From SXTU01 sp964496695 (GTDB lineage: Bacteria > Verrucomicrobiota > Verrucomicrobiia > Limisphaerales > SXTU01), in assembly GCA_964496695.1 (NCBI GenBank), contig CAZCBE010000003.1:62001-126000 (forward strand): a stretch of 64,000 bases of DNA. Direction: 5' to 3'. The first letter of the stretch is position 1; each line of letters begins with the position of its first letter. Below, piece after piece: positions 34,401 through 42,549 of this stretch. The notes beneath the pieces were generated by a model. It made no database searches. It was not told the DNA's origin and saw only the letters and a list, made by a program, of their open reading frames with translations. Both the position numbers and the translations under genes were made by a program.

Positions 34401-37400
34401 ATCTGGGTGCCAATGGGAGCCACAGGCTTGAGGGAGCGGGCGATGGCGTGCAATCCGGCGGGTGCGCTCAACGTGCTCTGACCCATCCGCGTCAGGCGGA
34501 TGTCGGCCAGCGCTTCCATCGCACCGGTCAGTTCGCGGTTCACATGCGAGAGGCTGCCGTAGTCTAGGAAAGAGCCGTCCCAGGCAACGGTGACGGGAGG
34601 CACTTTCGTGGGCGTCGTTTGCGGCTGGGTTTCGAGCGTCCGGGCAGTCACCGCCGGGCAGGCGGGCGTGGTGAACTTGCGTTCGATCCGCTCGAACTGC
34701 TGCATGACGCGCTCCGCGACCGCCGTGCGGGAAAAGCACGCGGTCACCTCGGTCCGGGCCCTCGCTCCACGCGCGAGTGCTTCTGCCGGGTTCTGATGCA
34801 CCTGGCGCATCAGCCGGCGCAGGTGGCGTTCGGAAGGATTCGCCCAACGGTGACCGAGGTAGTGTTTCAGGAACGGCTCAACGTGCTGCACGTCCACCAA
34901 CTCGTAGTCGAGGAGGTAGGAATTCTCCGCGTTCATGAACTCGGTGTTGGCGCTCCAGTTGGTCGCGATGACCGGGCGGCCCATGGCCATGGCCTCGTGC
35001 ATGGGGCGGCCCCAGCCTTCGCCCCGGCTCGGCACGACCACGCAGTCGGCGGCGAGGTAGAGGCGGGGCAGATCAGAACTCGGAATCTGCTCGGTGAGCA
35101 ATTCGATGCGCGGGAGCGGCTTCTTGCCGAGGCCCAGGCGGGCGGCGAACTCCTTGATGAGCGGCTCCAGTGTGTCCCGTGGGTTGGCGTCCGGGTGACC
35201 AAACAGGTAGGTGCGCAGGTGCAGGCACACGTCATCTTCCGCCGAGAACTCGCGCAGGTAACCGGCGAGCAGGACATCCCAGGCCTTGCGCCCGGACCAC
35301 TCAAAGACGGAGACGAAGTTGAACTTCGCGGGATTGGGCAGCGCGAGGGGCTGATGCTGGGCGGGATCGAACAAGGTTTCGTCCACTGCGCCGGGCACGA
35401 TCACGAGTTTCTCTCGCTCGACGCCGCTGGCCGCGAAGGTCTCCACGTTGAACTGGCTGGGCACCCAGACCTCGTCCATCGCGTTGCAGCAGCCGACCCA
35501 GTCCGCCGGGATGCGGTCGGTCTCATACATGGTGCGGCCGACGTGGTAGATCGTGTCGGGCGTGCGCTTGAAGGCGAACGCCGGGTTGTGCGAGACGAGC
35601 ACGCCGCCACGCATGAGGAAGAACTTGTCGCGCAGGGCCAGCAGGCGGTCGCGTTCGGGACGCGGCAGCTCGGCAATGAACTTCTCGGACGTGATGTTGG
35701 TGTCGTGGAAGATGCCGAGATTGAGCTGATGCGAGAGCGGCAGCGTGAAGTTGATGGCCTCGCTGGCGTAGCCGGTGGGGTTGAAGAACGGTGCGGCCCA
35801 GCGGATGGGGAGGGAGACGCGGGCTTGCTTGGCCGTGCCGGTAGGGCGCGCTGTCCTCAGCGCGCCGCCTGAGTCTTGTGGCGTGCGGGTCATCGGCGGC
35901 GGGGTGAGGACACCCCGCCCTACCACTGCCGGATCAGGAGACGCAGGCAGTGCCGGGCGCTTCGCCGGGCGGCGCGGCTTTCCGTTCGCATCAATCAAGC
36001 CGAGGGCGCGCCATTTGTTGACGAGGTAGCGCTGGTTGGCAGGCGAGCCGCCCACCTTGATGCCGGGCTTCGCGACCCCGGACTTATGTTCGTGATGCAG
36101 CACCGGTGCGCCAGGCACGATGAAGACCTCCCACCCGGCCGCGAGGGCGCGCACCGTGTAGTCGTCGTCTTCGTGCCAGAAGAGCCCAAGTCGTTCGTCG
36201 TAGTCGCCCACGGCCTTGGCCGTCGCGCTCCGCACCCAGCAGACAAAGCCGCCACATGCCACATCCACTGGGGTAGGGGCTCCAACCGGCACGGCACCGA
36301 GTTCACGATGGTCTTCGCGAACGATGAAGTGATGGCCGACCGCCGTGCCGATGCCGACGTGCGGGTGCGCAGCGAAGAAGTTCGAGAAATGTTCCACCCA
36401 GCCCGGCATCACTTCGATGTCGTTGTCCATGAAGATGACGAAGCCATCTTCGGGCAGGTGCGGCTGGATAAGCTGGAGCAGGCGATTGCGGCCGCCGGGC
36501 ACGCCCAGGTTCACCGGGCTGAACTCCGCGAAGACATTTGCGTCCGGCAGTTCCGCGAGCCACTCGCGCGTGCCGTCGGTGGAGCCGTTGTCCACGATGA
36601 AGACGTTGTAAGCCTCGGTGGAGTGCTGCTGGAGACTGGCAAGGCAGAGCTTGGTGTAGTCGAGCGCGTTATAGGTGAGGATGGCGATGTTCAGCCGCGC
36701 GGGTTTCACCTGGCCGCCGAAGTCAGGCACCGGGCAGGCGGCACGCGCCTCGGCGGTGGCGAGGGCGGCGAGTTCGCGGAGCCGGTCTTCCTCGGGGTGG
36801 GCCTTGAAGACACGATGGTAAATGGCGTGGGCCGTGGCAAGATCGCTCTGATGCAGTGCGGTGCTGGCCAACTGCAGCTCGGCGGCAATGGCGGGCGGGA
36901 ATTCACAGGCCGGTTCGTCGGCGAGGGGGGGCGTGCCGGCGGTGGTTGCGCTTTCACCTTCTCCATGAACCGCGCTCGGAGTTCCGGCTTCAGCCGGTGA
37001 GACGTGCTTGCCATCCTGATGCTTCGCCGGCAGCCCAACGACGGTCGGACGCTCCGCCGCCTGAAGGCGGGACTCCATGCCTGAAGCCGCGCTCGCTTCA
37101 AAGGCCATGACATTTTCTCGCGCCAGTTGGTTTTGCGGGTCGAGTTCCAGAATGCGTTCGAGCGTCGCGCGGGCGGCGTCACGTTCACCGGCGGCGTAAA
37201 ACGCCTTCGCGAGCCGTGCCAGAGTGTGGAGATCGTCCGGCTTCAGTCCGAGCAGGCGGATGCACAGGCCGGTGATTTCGGCCCAGCGTTCGCGTCGTTG
37301 CAGCACGTCGCACAGCAGTTCCAGAGCTTCAATGCCATTGGGATTGAGCGCCAGCGCCTCTCGTGCCTTGGCTTCAATTTCGGCCAGAGGATCGCTTTTC

Positions 37401-40400
37401 GGGCTGGCTGGGGCGGGGGACTGGGCACCCCCGAAGGTCTCGGTGCGCAGCGCAACGTGACTCTGGCTGGTTCCCGTGGCAGATTGAAATTGAGTGCGGC
37501 CGGCCAGGGCCGTGCGGAAGAACTCACGGTAGCGTTCGGCGGCCGTGTTCCAGTCGAACTTGGCGGCGACGGCAGCGCGGGCCTGCTCACCGAGCGACGC
37601 GCGGAGGGCAGGGTTGTCACGCAACTGGATGACCGCGTGGATCAGCTCGGGCAACTGCCGTTCAACAATGATCGCGCTCGAACCGTGGCGTAGATACTCG
37701 GGCACGGTGCCGTTGTCCGTGGTGATGATGGCGCGCTGCATGGCGGCGGCCTCCATGAGGGAGTTGTTGTTGCCCTCCCACTGCGAGGTGCAGACGTAGG
37801 CGTCGAGCGAATCGTAAAACGCCTTCATCTGGTCGCGGTCCAGATTCTTGTCCGAGTAGCCGCAGAAGACGAGTTCCACGCCTGGCAGCTTGCCCAGGGG
37901 AGCGATGAGTTCGGCAAAGCCCTTGGTGGGGCACGCGCGGTTGCCCGCCCAGCCGAGGCGCAGCTTGCGGCCGGACTGGTCGGCGCGGGTCGTCGGCTGG
38001 AAGAATTGGAGGTCCACGCCGTGCGAGATGAGGTCCAGATTCGGCACCAGCGGACGGAAGAGCTTCGCGAGGCGCTGGGAGACCACATGCACCCGCTGGA
38101 ACCGTGTGGCGAGGTGTTCGGCGAAGGCGAGGAAGTCCTGATCCTGCCAGGAAACATGCGACCGGAGCGCCGTCACGTATTTGGCGGGGTTCTTGACCTG
38201 CTGCGGCAGCACCATGTTCCACTCCAGGGGGTAGATCAGGTCGAAAGCATCCTCGTCGAACGGCTGGCCGTGGAACTGGGTGGTGAACTCAAACTCTGCG
38301 CCGAGCCGGGCAGTCAGCGTCTGGCAGTGACGGTGGAAGACCCAGTTCGGCACGTCAGCAATGAGCAGGACGCGAGGGCGAGCCGGCGCGGACGCCGGCG
38401 GCACGGCAGGCCGGGAGGCCTGCGCTACGGCAGCGAGTTGCTCGCGGACGGCCGCGGCGGTTTCGGCTTCGCCGGTTTGTTCGAGGCAGTGGGCAAGCGC
38501 AAGGAGGACGTGCTGATCGTCCGGGGTCTGCTGGAGGATCTGGAAGCAGGCCTGGGCCGCTTCGGCCCAGCGGGCGGTGTCGAGACAGAGCGAGACCAGG
38601 AGCTTCAGGGCTTCGATGCCTTTGGGATTCTCCTGGAGCGCTGCGCGCACCAGCTTTTCCGCCTCCACGCGCGGGTCGGTGACATACTGCGGCTTGCGGA
38701 AGGTGAAGATGGTATCATCAGGGGCCGGGTCGGCGTTTTGCAGCACAAAGACGGGCTGAATGTAATTGCGCGCCTCGCCGCTGCCCTTGGTGTCGTGGTT
38801 GAACAGCTCCTGCTCGAAGCCGAACGCGTCCACGATCTTCCAGCCGTCGAGGAGCTTCGGCAGGCGATGGCGGCCATAGATGCGGTGCGCATTCCAGACC
38901 ACGATGTCCTTGCCGACCGGGACGGCAAGGAAGAGCAGCCCGCCCGGCCGCACGAGCGACTTGAGTCGGCGCATGGCTTCGAGGTCGGCATTCGGGGCTA
39001 CAGGATCGCCGTAGCGGCCGAGGCCGTCGTGCTCGAAGCTGGAGATGGAAAACGCGGCATCGAACTGGATCGGGTTCGCGGCATACTGCGCGGGCGTGAG
39101 CGCGTGGATGTCCGGGTGATCGGAATGGATGGGCCGATACTCGATGGTGGTGCAGCGCGCACCATAGTGCAGGCACATGGCCTCATACCAAGGAGCCTCG
39201 GATCCGAGGATGGCGACGTGCTGGCCGGCAAGCTGGTAGTGCTCAAACGCTTCGTAGAGCCACTGATTCGTCGGGACGTAACTGCCCGGCTCCTTGCGCT
39301 GGATCCGTTGCTTGTAGTCCTCGACCAGCCCGCGCGGGAACACGAGAGGCTGGTTCGTGGGGACGGTTTCGTTGTGATACCACTGCTCCGTGGCCATCAG
39401 TCCGTTCATGGTGAACGCGGCGGCCAGCTCGGCGGGCATGGCGCGGGGAGGCTCGGTGACGATGGCGGGAGAAGAAGCGACCAGGGCGGGGGCGGTGGGT
39501 TGCGAAAAGGGGACAGGAGTGTCCCCTTCACGGGGGCGGGGGGCGAAGGTCACGTCGCGGGCGAGCACGGCCATCTTGGCGAGCGGGGCGCGCAGGCTGG
39601 CGTTAAGCGGCTGGCCGGTTTGCTTCGCCAGCAGGTATTGCCAGAGGGCGAAGTGACGCTTCGCGTATTCGGGCCAGGTCCAGTTGCCGACGGCCTGCTG
39701 GCGGAGGCGCTTGTCGCGGGCGATGCCTTCGAAGATGCGGAAGAGTTCGGCCGGCTGGCTCCAGCCGTGGGTGATGCCGCCGGGAGCGTCAAGGTGGAAG
39801 CCCTGCGTGGTGACGATGGTCTGCACCCCGGCGGCGAGCGCATCCATGAAGCCCATCGAGCCTTCGTCCATCCCCAGATAGAGGTAGTAGTCGAGGCTCG
39901 GCATGAGCTTCAAATACTCGGCGCGATCGAAGGTCTTCCAATAATCCACGGTGAAACCGGCGAGCCGAAGCTGCTTCACATGTTCTTCCCAGCCGGCACC
40001 CATGATGCGGAACTGGAATTCATCGGGGGAGAGCCGTTGGCCGAGTTCCAGCAGGATGCCTTCGCGCTTGCAGCCGCTGGGCTGGACCTTGCTGGTGATG
40101 CCGACGACGGTGCGGCGGGCCTTCATTTCCCCATCGTGGCCGGGATTGACGAAGCAAAGCTTCTCGCGCGGGAGGCCGGCGGCGGCGAGTGCGTCCACGC
40201 TCTCGGCGGAGCAGCAGATGCCCATGGCGGCGTTGATGAGCTGCTGGCGGAGGCGCTCGCGTTTCCAGTCCGTGTCGATGTGCGTGACCATGACGGTCTC
40301 GGTCGTGGTCTTCCGGCCGTCGTAGTCGTAGTAAATGATGTGGTGGTTGATGTCGGCCTGCGGATCGGGCTGCTTGGAGATGGTGGCGGCGACGCCGAGC

Positions 40401-40486
40401 GGGCGGAGGTGCTCCTGCAGCTTCAGGGCGAATTTGCCGAGAATCCAGCCGTGGACGTCTTCGTAGCAGACGATGTGGACTTTCAT
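31478..40486 (-). CDS. giant multi-domain glycosyltransferase (3002 aa)
   Basis: One of the largest proteins expected in such a genome. Domains in order: GT4-like (about 1-315), a DUF268-like methyltransferase-type domain (383-580, with SISSFEHDGLGRYGDP), TPR (580-690), GT4 (703-995, TSQWEGNNNSLMEAAAMQRA), TPR (1020-1125), GT2 (1266-1495, VDNGSTDGTREW), GT4 (1560-1925, PSRGEGWGRPMHEAMAMG), GT4 (1966-2320, HPYRGEGFGLPVLEAMACG), TPR, GT2 (2468-2630, DTGSTDRTVEIA and FLDADEEL) and a TPR tail. Five glycosyltransferase modules in one chain could build a glycan stepwise. The neighbour methyltransferase-glycosyltransferase and the flagellin gene suggest flagellin glycosylation (inference). Several linkers are encoded by palindromic repeats. 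Confidence 0.9.
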   Translation of the reverse strand: MKVHIVCYEDVHGWILGKFALKLQEHLRPLGVAATISKQPDPQADINHHIIYYDYDGRKTTTETVMVTHIDTDWKRERLRQQLINAAMGICCSAESVDALAAAGLPREKLCFVNPGHDGEMKARRTVVGITSKVQPSGCKREGILLELGQRLSPDEFQFRIMGAGWEEHVKQLRLAGFTVDYWKTFDRAEYLKLMPSLDYYLYLGMDEGSMGFMDALAAGVQTIVTTQGFHLDAPGGITHGWSQPAELFRIFEGIARDKRLRQQAVGNWTWPEYAKRHFALWQYLLAKQTGQPLNASLRAPLAKMAVLARDVTFAPRPREGDTPVPFSQPTAPALVASSPAIVTEPPRAMPAELAAAFTMNGLMATEQWYHNETVPTNQPLVFPRGLVEDYKQRIQRKEPGSYVPTNQWLYEAFEHYQLAGQHVAILGSEAPWYEAMCLHYGARCTTIEYRPIHSDHPDIHALTPAQYAANPIQFDAAFSISSFEHDGLGRYGDPVAPNADLEAMRRLKSLVRPGGLLFLAVPVGKDIVVWNAHRIYGRHRLPKLLDGWKIVDAFGFEQELFNHDTKGSGEARNYIQPVFVLQNADPAPDDTIFTFRKPQYVTDPRVEAEKLVRAALQENPKGIEALKLLVSLCLDTARWAEAAQACFQILQQTPDDQHVLLALAHCLEQTGEAETAAAVREQLAAVAQASRPAVPPASAPARPRVLLIADVPNWVFHRHCQTLTARLGAEFEFTTQFHGQPFDEDAFDLIYPLEWNMVLPQQVKNPAKYVTALRSHVSWQDQDFLAFAEHLATRFQRVHVVSQRLAKLFRPLVPNLDLISHGVDLQFFQPTTRADQSGRKLRLGWAGNRACPTKGFAELIAPLGKLPGVELVFCGYSDKNLDRDQMKAFYDSLDAYVCTSQWEGNNNSLMEAAAMQRAIITTDNGTVPEYLRHGSSAIIVERQLPELIHAVIQLRDNPALRASLGEQARAAVAAKFDWNTAAERYREFFRTALAGRTQFQSATGTSQSHVALRTETFGGAQSPAPASPKSDPLAEIEAKAREALALNPNGIEALELLCDVLQRRERWAEITGLCIRLLGLKPDDLHTLARLAKAFYAAGERDAARATLERILELDPQNQLARENVMAFEASAASGMESRLQAAERPTVVGLPAKHQDGKHVSPAEAGTPSAVHGEGESATTAGTPPLADEPACEFPPAIAAELQLASTALHQSDLATAHAIYHRVFKAHPEEDRLRELAALATAEARAACPVPDFGGQVKPARLNIAILTYNALDYTKLCLASLQQHSTEAYNVFIVDNGSTDGTREWLAELPDANVFAEFSPVNLGVPGGRNRLLQLIQPHLPEDGFVIFMDNDIEVMPGWVEHFSNFFAAHPHVGIGTAVGHHFIVREDHRELGAVPVGAPTPVDVACGGFVCWVRSATAKAVGDYDERLGLFWHEDDDYTVRALAAGWEVFIVPGAPVLHHEHKSGVAKPGIKVGGSPANQRYLVNKWRALGLIDANGKPRRPAKRPALPASPDPAVVGRGVLTPPPMTRTPQDSGGALRTARPTGTAKQARVSLPIRWAAPFFNPTGYASEAINFTLPLSHQLNLGIFHDTNITSEKFIAELPRPERDRLLALRDKFFLMRGGVLVSHNPAFAFKRTPDTIYHVGRTMYETDRIPADWVGCCNAMDEVWVPSQFNVETFAASGVEREKLVIVPGAVDETLFDPAQHQPLALPNPAKFNFVSVFEWSGRKAWDVLLAGYLREFSAEDDVCLHLRTYLFGHPDANPRDTLEPLIKEFAARLGLGKKPLPRIELLTEQIPSSDLPRLYLAADCVVVPSRGEGWGRPMHEAMAMGRPVIATNWSANTEFMNAENSYLLDYELVDVQHVEPFLKHYLGHRWANPSERHLRRLMRQVHQNPAEALARGARARTEVTACFSRTAVAERVMQQFERIERKFTTPACPAVTARTLETQPQTTPTKVPPVTVAWDGSFLDYGSLSHVNRELTGAMEALADIRLTRMGQSTLSAPAGLHAIARSLKPVAPIGTQITVRHAWPPVWDAPKSGKWVQIQPWEFGALPSEWVKQAVHADEIWAYSHYVRSVYVGAGLDARKIKVVPLGIDPERFRPDAKPMALATRKSFKFLFVGGTIFRKGADVLLKAYLARFTAADDVCLVIKDFGGDSVYRGQTLAAQIKTAQSLPNAPEILHLTNDLPPESLPGLYTECDCLVHPYRGEGFGLPVLEAMACGLPVVVTGGGSTDDFATDEFAYRIPAVRRSIGNRVGDLELIAGGWLLEPDATALGDRMRWLMANRDEARTKGRAASEHVRTNWTWSRAASVAAERLHALTGNLAVAKETVPTIKPATVAYGGDSASTGAPKFQLKLPPAGLVGDLKAAHLALTKRENFVAWTGGLAALEARPFHPEAWLLLGETALAAGDVAMARECATRARQLVPRWKSAKKFQKSLPAKSRDWQVRWPVTPPKSGKPRLSVFVIAKNEEKFLGQCLDSVKGLADQLIVLDTGSTDRTVEIAKQRGAEVYAHAWDDDFSAARNAALERATGDWVMFLDADEELPPSEHDNLRADMEAPGVMAVRLRLQNVGQEDDGQCYVPRLWRNAPGLFFYGRVHEQIFPSILVKCDEWGMETRLGTATLRHHGYDPEVIKDRNKVERNLRLLRRAVEELPGEPMLLMNLGLELVRSGRLREGLVQYREAFNRLSALPKKDIVPELREALLTQFVCHLHTAKEFAEVLRVLASPLARDGGLTATMHFMAGLAHLELNQFDAGAGQMRLCLATRNERTLSPVNRDIRKAGPHHVLALCLWGAQRHDDVEKCFLDGLAEDSGARATRFDFARWLAERGRKLDALHLLHKLVAGSASEPRVWVLGAQIALSEPEFIEFACDWTGEALGHEPGNAELTALRAQALLLGGQANEALAAMELLPEQTPTLLAVKALAALGGAGTWPALGSASEAAVSAEFLRWYRRLIEFRANALLMKVNERLPELRQHLPSAARVLAAAVEEAATPAR
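35841..35923. repeat. palindromic repeat inside the giant glycosyltransferase gene
   Basis: Ends GTAGGGCG / CGCCCTAC are inverted. Inner hairpins are GCGCGCTG-tcct-CAGCGCGC (35846-35865) and GGCGGGGTG-agga-CACCCCGCC (35898-35919). It is translated in frame as a linker (about residues 1521-1549) between a GT2 and a GT4 domain. Confidence 0.85.
36966..37085. repeat. repeat-derived linker inside the giant glycosyltransferase gene
   Basis: Contains CCGGCT-tc-AGCCGG (36984-36997, the same core as in the flgG-flgA and fliQ-fliP repeats) and CCGCCT-ga-AGGCGG (37057-37070). Translated in frame as about 40 residues (1134-1174) of low-complexity sequence between TPR units. Confidence 0.75.
38381..38432. 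repeat. palindromic repeat inside the giant glycosyltransferase gene
   Basis: Hairpins GCCGGCG...CGCCGGC and GCAGGCC-ggga-GGCCTGC lie side by side. It encodes the Ala/Pro-rich linker AQASRPAVPPASAPARP (about residues 686-702) just before a GT4 domain. Confidence 0.8.
39507..39528. repeat. short hairpin repeat inside the giant glycosyltransferase gene
   Basis: AAGGGGAC-aggagt-GTCCCCTT, 8-bp perfect arms. It is translated as EGDTPVPF in the linker after the first glycosyltransferase module (about residue 320). Confidence 0.7.
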
Positions 40487-40514
40487 AAGCAGTGCGATAG
40501 CGGGCGCGGAAAAA

Positions 40515-42443
40515 TCAGTTGAGCGAGAGTTGTTTCAGTGAAGGGCTGCCGGCCGAGCCGAAGCGACCCTGCGGGTTGGAAGCCCGTCCCGATGCGCCGC
40601 CAGACAGGATCTCCGCTGGCAGATGGGGGGCGATGTAGTTGAGCAGGCGATACCACCATTTGTCCTCGGTGTAATCCGCTAGAACGCGCCTCCAGCCCGC
40701 GATGGCGATGCGGCGGCGTTCATCCTCATGCGCGAGGTAGTAGCGGGTTGCGTCCACGCACTCGTCCATGGTGTCGAAGCCGATGACCTCTTCGCCGAGC
40801 TTGAAGACCTTGCCGAGATTCTCGCGGCAGTCGCAGATCTGCATCACGCCGAAGGCCGGGAGCATGAGCAGCCGGGTGTTCACCGGGCCGGTGGAGTTGT
40901 GGAGGTTCCAGCCGATGCGGGCGCGGCGATAGAGACCGAGCAACTCAGCGTCCGCGAGGAAGCCGCCGGGCCAGCCCTTGCCACGCAAGATGGCCTGGGG
41001 AAATTCGCGGTTCAGACGCTCCAGACGCTGCGCACGGTCGCTCATGCCATAGATGCGTTCGCAGCACATGACCAGGTCCACGTCGCGGGAGCCGGTGTGG
41101 AGGCGTTCCTCGGTGATGGTGTGGTCCACCACATTCGCGGGGACACAGTGCGGGAGCCACGCGGCGTGACGGACGCCCCACTGGGCGTAATCGCCGACGC
41201 ACGCGATGTTCGCGACGCAACTGAAGTCGAAGGCCGGGGCGACGGGCTGGGAAAGCACGGCGGAATTCTCCGGGTCGTCGGCGCAGATGAAGACGTTGAA
41301 AGTCGAGAGCTGGCGAATGAACTCGGGGTGAAGCATCGAGCCGCCGGCGGCGATCAGGACATCCTTGCCGCGCAGCTTGTCCTCCAGTTCGCCGTAGCGG
41401 TTCATGAGGTCCGCACTCTGGCTGCGCCATTTCTGATCCAGCTTCGGGAAGGGCCACCAACCGCCGACGCAGGGAACGGGGAGGGCCTCGACATTGTAGC
41501 CGAGGCGGCTGAGGCGGGCGGCGAGGCTGGCTTCCTCGGAGACGCGACCGAAGGAGTAGGCGGGATAGACGAAGGCGTAGCGGAGGTTGCGGAGAGCGGC
41601 GGGTGGTGGAGTGGCGGGGCCGAGCACCGTTGAACTCCGATCGCGTTCTCCCTTACCCCGGCCCTCTCCCGCTGGGAGAGGGAGAGACTTCGTCCGCATT
41701 GGGCTGGCTTCGAAGCTGATTCGTGGGGTGGCGCTGGCGGGGCGGGCAACTACTTCACGCTTCTGGCTACGTTGGGGCACCTGCCATACGCCCATCCAGG
41801 AGTCTTTGAGATGGATGATGTCCGGGGTGATGCCTTTGGCCTGGAAGAAGAGTTCCACGCCCCGCATGACCGCATCAATCCAGCCGAACTTGTGGCGGAG
41901 CTGGGGATGAAAATCGTGCCAGACCAGATAACCGCCGGGGCGCACCCGGTCGCACATCAGCAGGGTGTCTTTGAAAACCGCCTCCGTGTCATGGGCGGCG
42001 TCCACGAAGACGACGGCGAGGTCACGCAGTTCAGGGGGCATGACCCAGTTGCAGGTGTCCGCGTAAATCTGGTGGATGCCGGTCACGCCTTGCGCGCGGT
42101 AGAAGGCGCCGATCTGCTCCTTGGTGAGCAGGTGGGTGACGAGCTGGCCGCTGCTGGCCTGATACTGCTCGGGAAGAATGTTGACCGTGTGGACGGTGCC
42201 GCGGGGGCCGAGATTCGTGGCGAGCTTGAAAGCGCTGTGGCCGTGGGAGGTGCCGAGTTCGAGGCAGTCGCCGGTGACGTTCGCGGCCAGCGTGGTGAGG
42301 ACCTCGGCGTCGCGACGGCGGCGGGAGTGGTGGTCGCACTCGGTTTCGACCACATCAATGTCCGTTTCGAGGATCGTCCCGTCCTGGGGCAGGCCGAAGT
42401 GCCGTTTGAAATCCGCCAGGGTGCTGACCGTTGCGATGCGCAT
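40515..42443 (-). CDS. methyltransferase-glycosyltransferase fusion (642 aa)
   Basis: N-terminal class I SAM-dependent methyltransferase (about 40-225) with motif I GDCLELGTSHGHSAFKL and VVFVDAAHDTEAVFKD, then a linker partly encoded by a palindromic repeat (249-270), then a CgeB-like GT4 domain (287-625) with YRRARIGWNLHNSTGPVN, LPAFGVMQICD and the C-terminal YYLAHEDERRRIA. It sits between the giant glycosyltransferase and flagellin on the same strand, which supports a shared role in decorating and O-methylating a surface glycan, most likely on flagellin (inference). The start is ATG at 42443. Confidence 0.88.
   Translation of the reverse strand: MRIATVSTLADFKRHFGLPQDGTILETDIDVVETECDHHSRRRRDAEVLTTLAANVTGDCLELGTSHGHSAFKLATNLGPRGTVHTVNILPEQYQASSGQLVTHLLTKEQIGAFYRAQGVTGIHQIYADTCNWVMPPELRDLAVVFVDAAHDTEAVFKDTLLMCDRVRPGGYLVWHDFHPQLRHKFGWIDAVMRGVELFFQAKGITPDIIHLKDSWMGVWQVPQRSQKREVVARPASATPRISFEASPMRTKSLPLPAGEGRGKGERDRSSTVLGPATPPPAALRNLRYAFVYPAYSFGRVSEEASLAARLSRLGYNVEALPVPCVGGWWPFPKLDQKWRSQSADLMNRYGELEDKLRGKDVLIAAGGSMLHPEFIRQLSTFNVFICADDPENSAVLSQPVAPAFDFSCVANIACVGDYAQWGVRHAAWLPHCVPANVVDHTITEERLHTGSRDVDLVMCCERIYGMSDRAQRLERLNREFPQAILRGKGWPGGFLADAELLGLYRRARIGWNLHNSTGPVNTRLLMLPAFGVMQICDCRENLGKVFKLGEEVIGFDTMDECVDATRYYLAHEDERRRIAIAGWRRVLADYTEDKWWYRLLNYIAPHLPAEILSGGASGRASNPQGRFGSAGSPSLKQLSLN
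41662..41682. repeat. palindromic repeat inside the methyltransferase-glycosyltransferase gene
   Basis: Perfect arms CCCTCTCCC / GGGAGAGGG (41662-41670, 41674-41682), the same family as 281-305. It is translated in frame in the inter-domain linker (LPLPAGEGRGKGERD). Confidence 0.85.
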
Positions 42444-42499
42444 GGGTGCGGTGAGGGACTACGGACCGGCGGCGAAGAGCAGGTGCTTTAAGGAAAACA

Positions 42500-42530
42500 C
42501 GCGGCCCCGCCCGCCGCGGGCGGGGCCGCG
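42500..42530 (-). terminator. GC-rich hairpin terminator downstream of flagellin
   Basis: Perfect 14-bp arms CGCGGCCCCGCCCG / CGGGCGGGGCCGCG with a 3-nt loop. On the minus strand it is followed by gtgttttcctt, a short U-rich tract. It lies 20 bp after the fliC stop and 57 bp before the glycosyltransferase start, so it probably ends the fliW-csrA-fliC message. Confidence 0.75.
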
Positions 42531-42549
42531 CCAACCCAGTCAAAGAGGT

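Noticed and set aside
31478..40486. Splitting the giant glycosyltransferase into several genes
   Set aside because: The frame is open over all 3002 codons, with repeat-derived linkers in frame and no stop or strong internal start; a single protein is the simplest reading.
38006..40522. Plus-strand 838-aa open frame opposite the giant glycosyltransferase
   Set aside because: Low-complexity composition from antisense codons of GT domains; no motifs.
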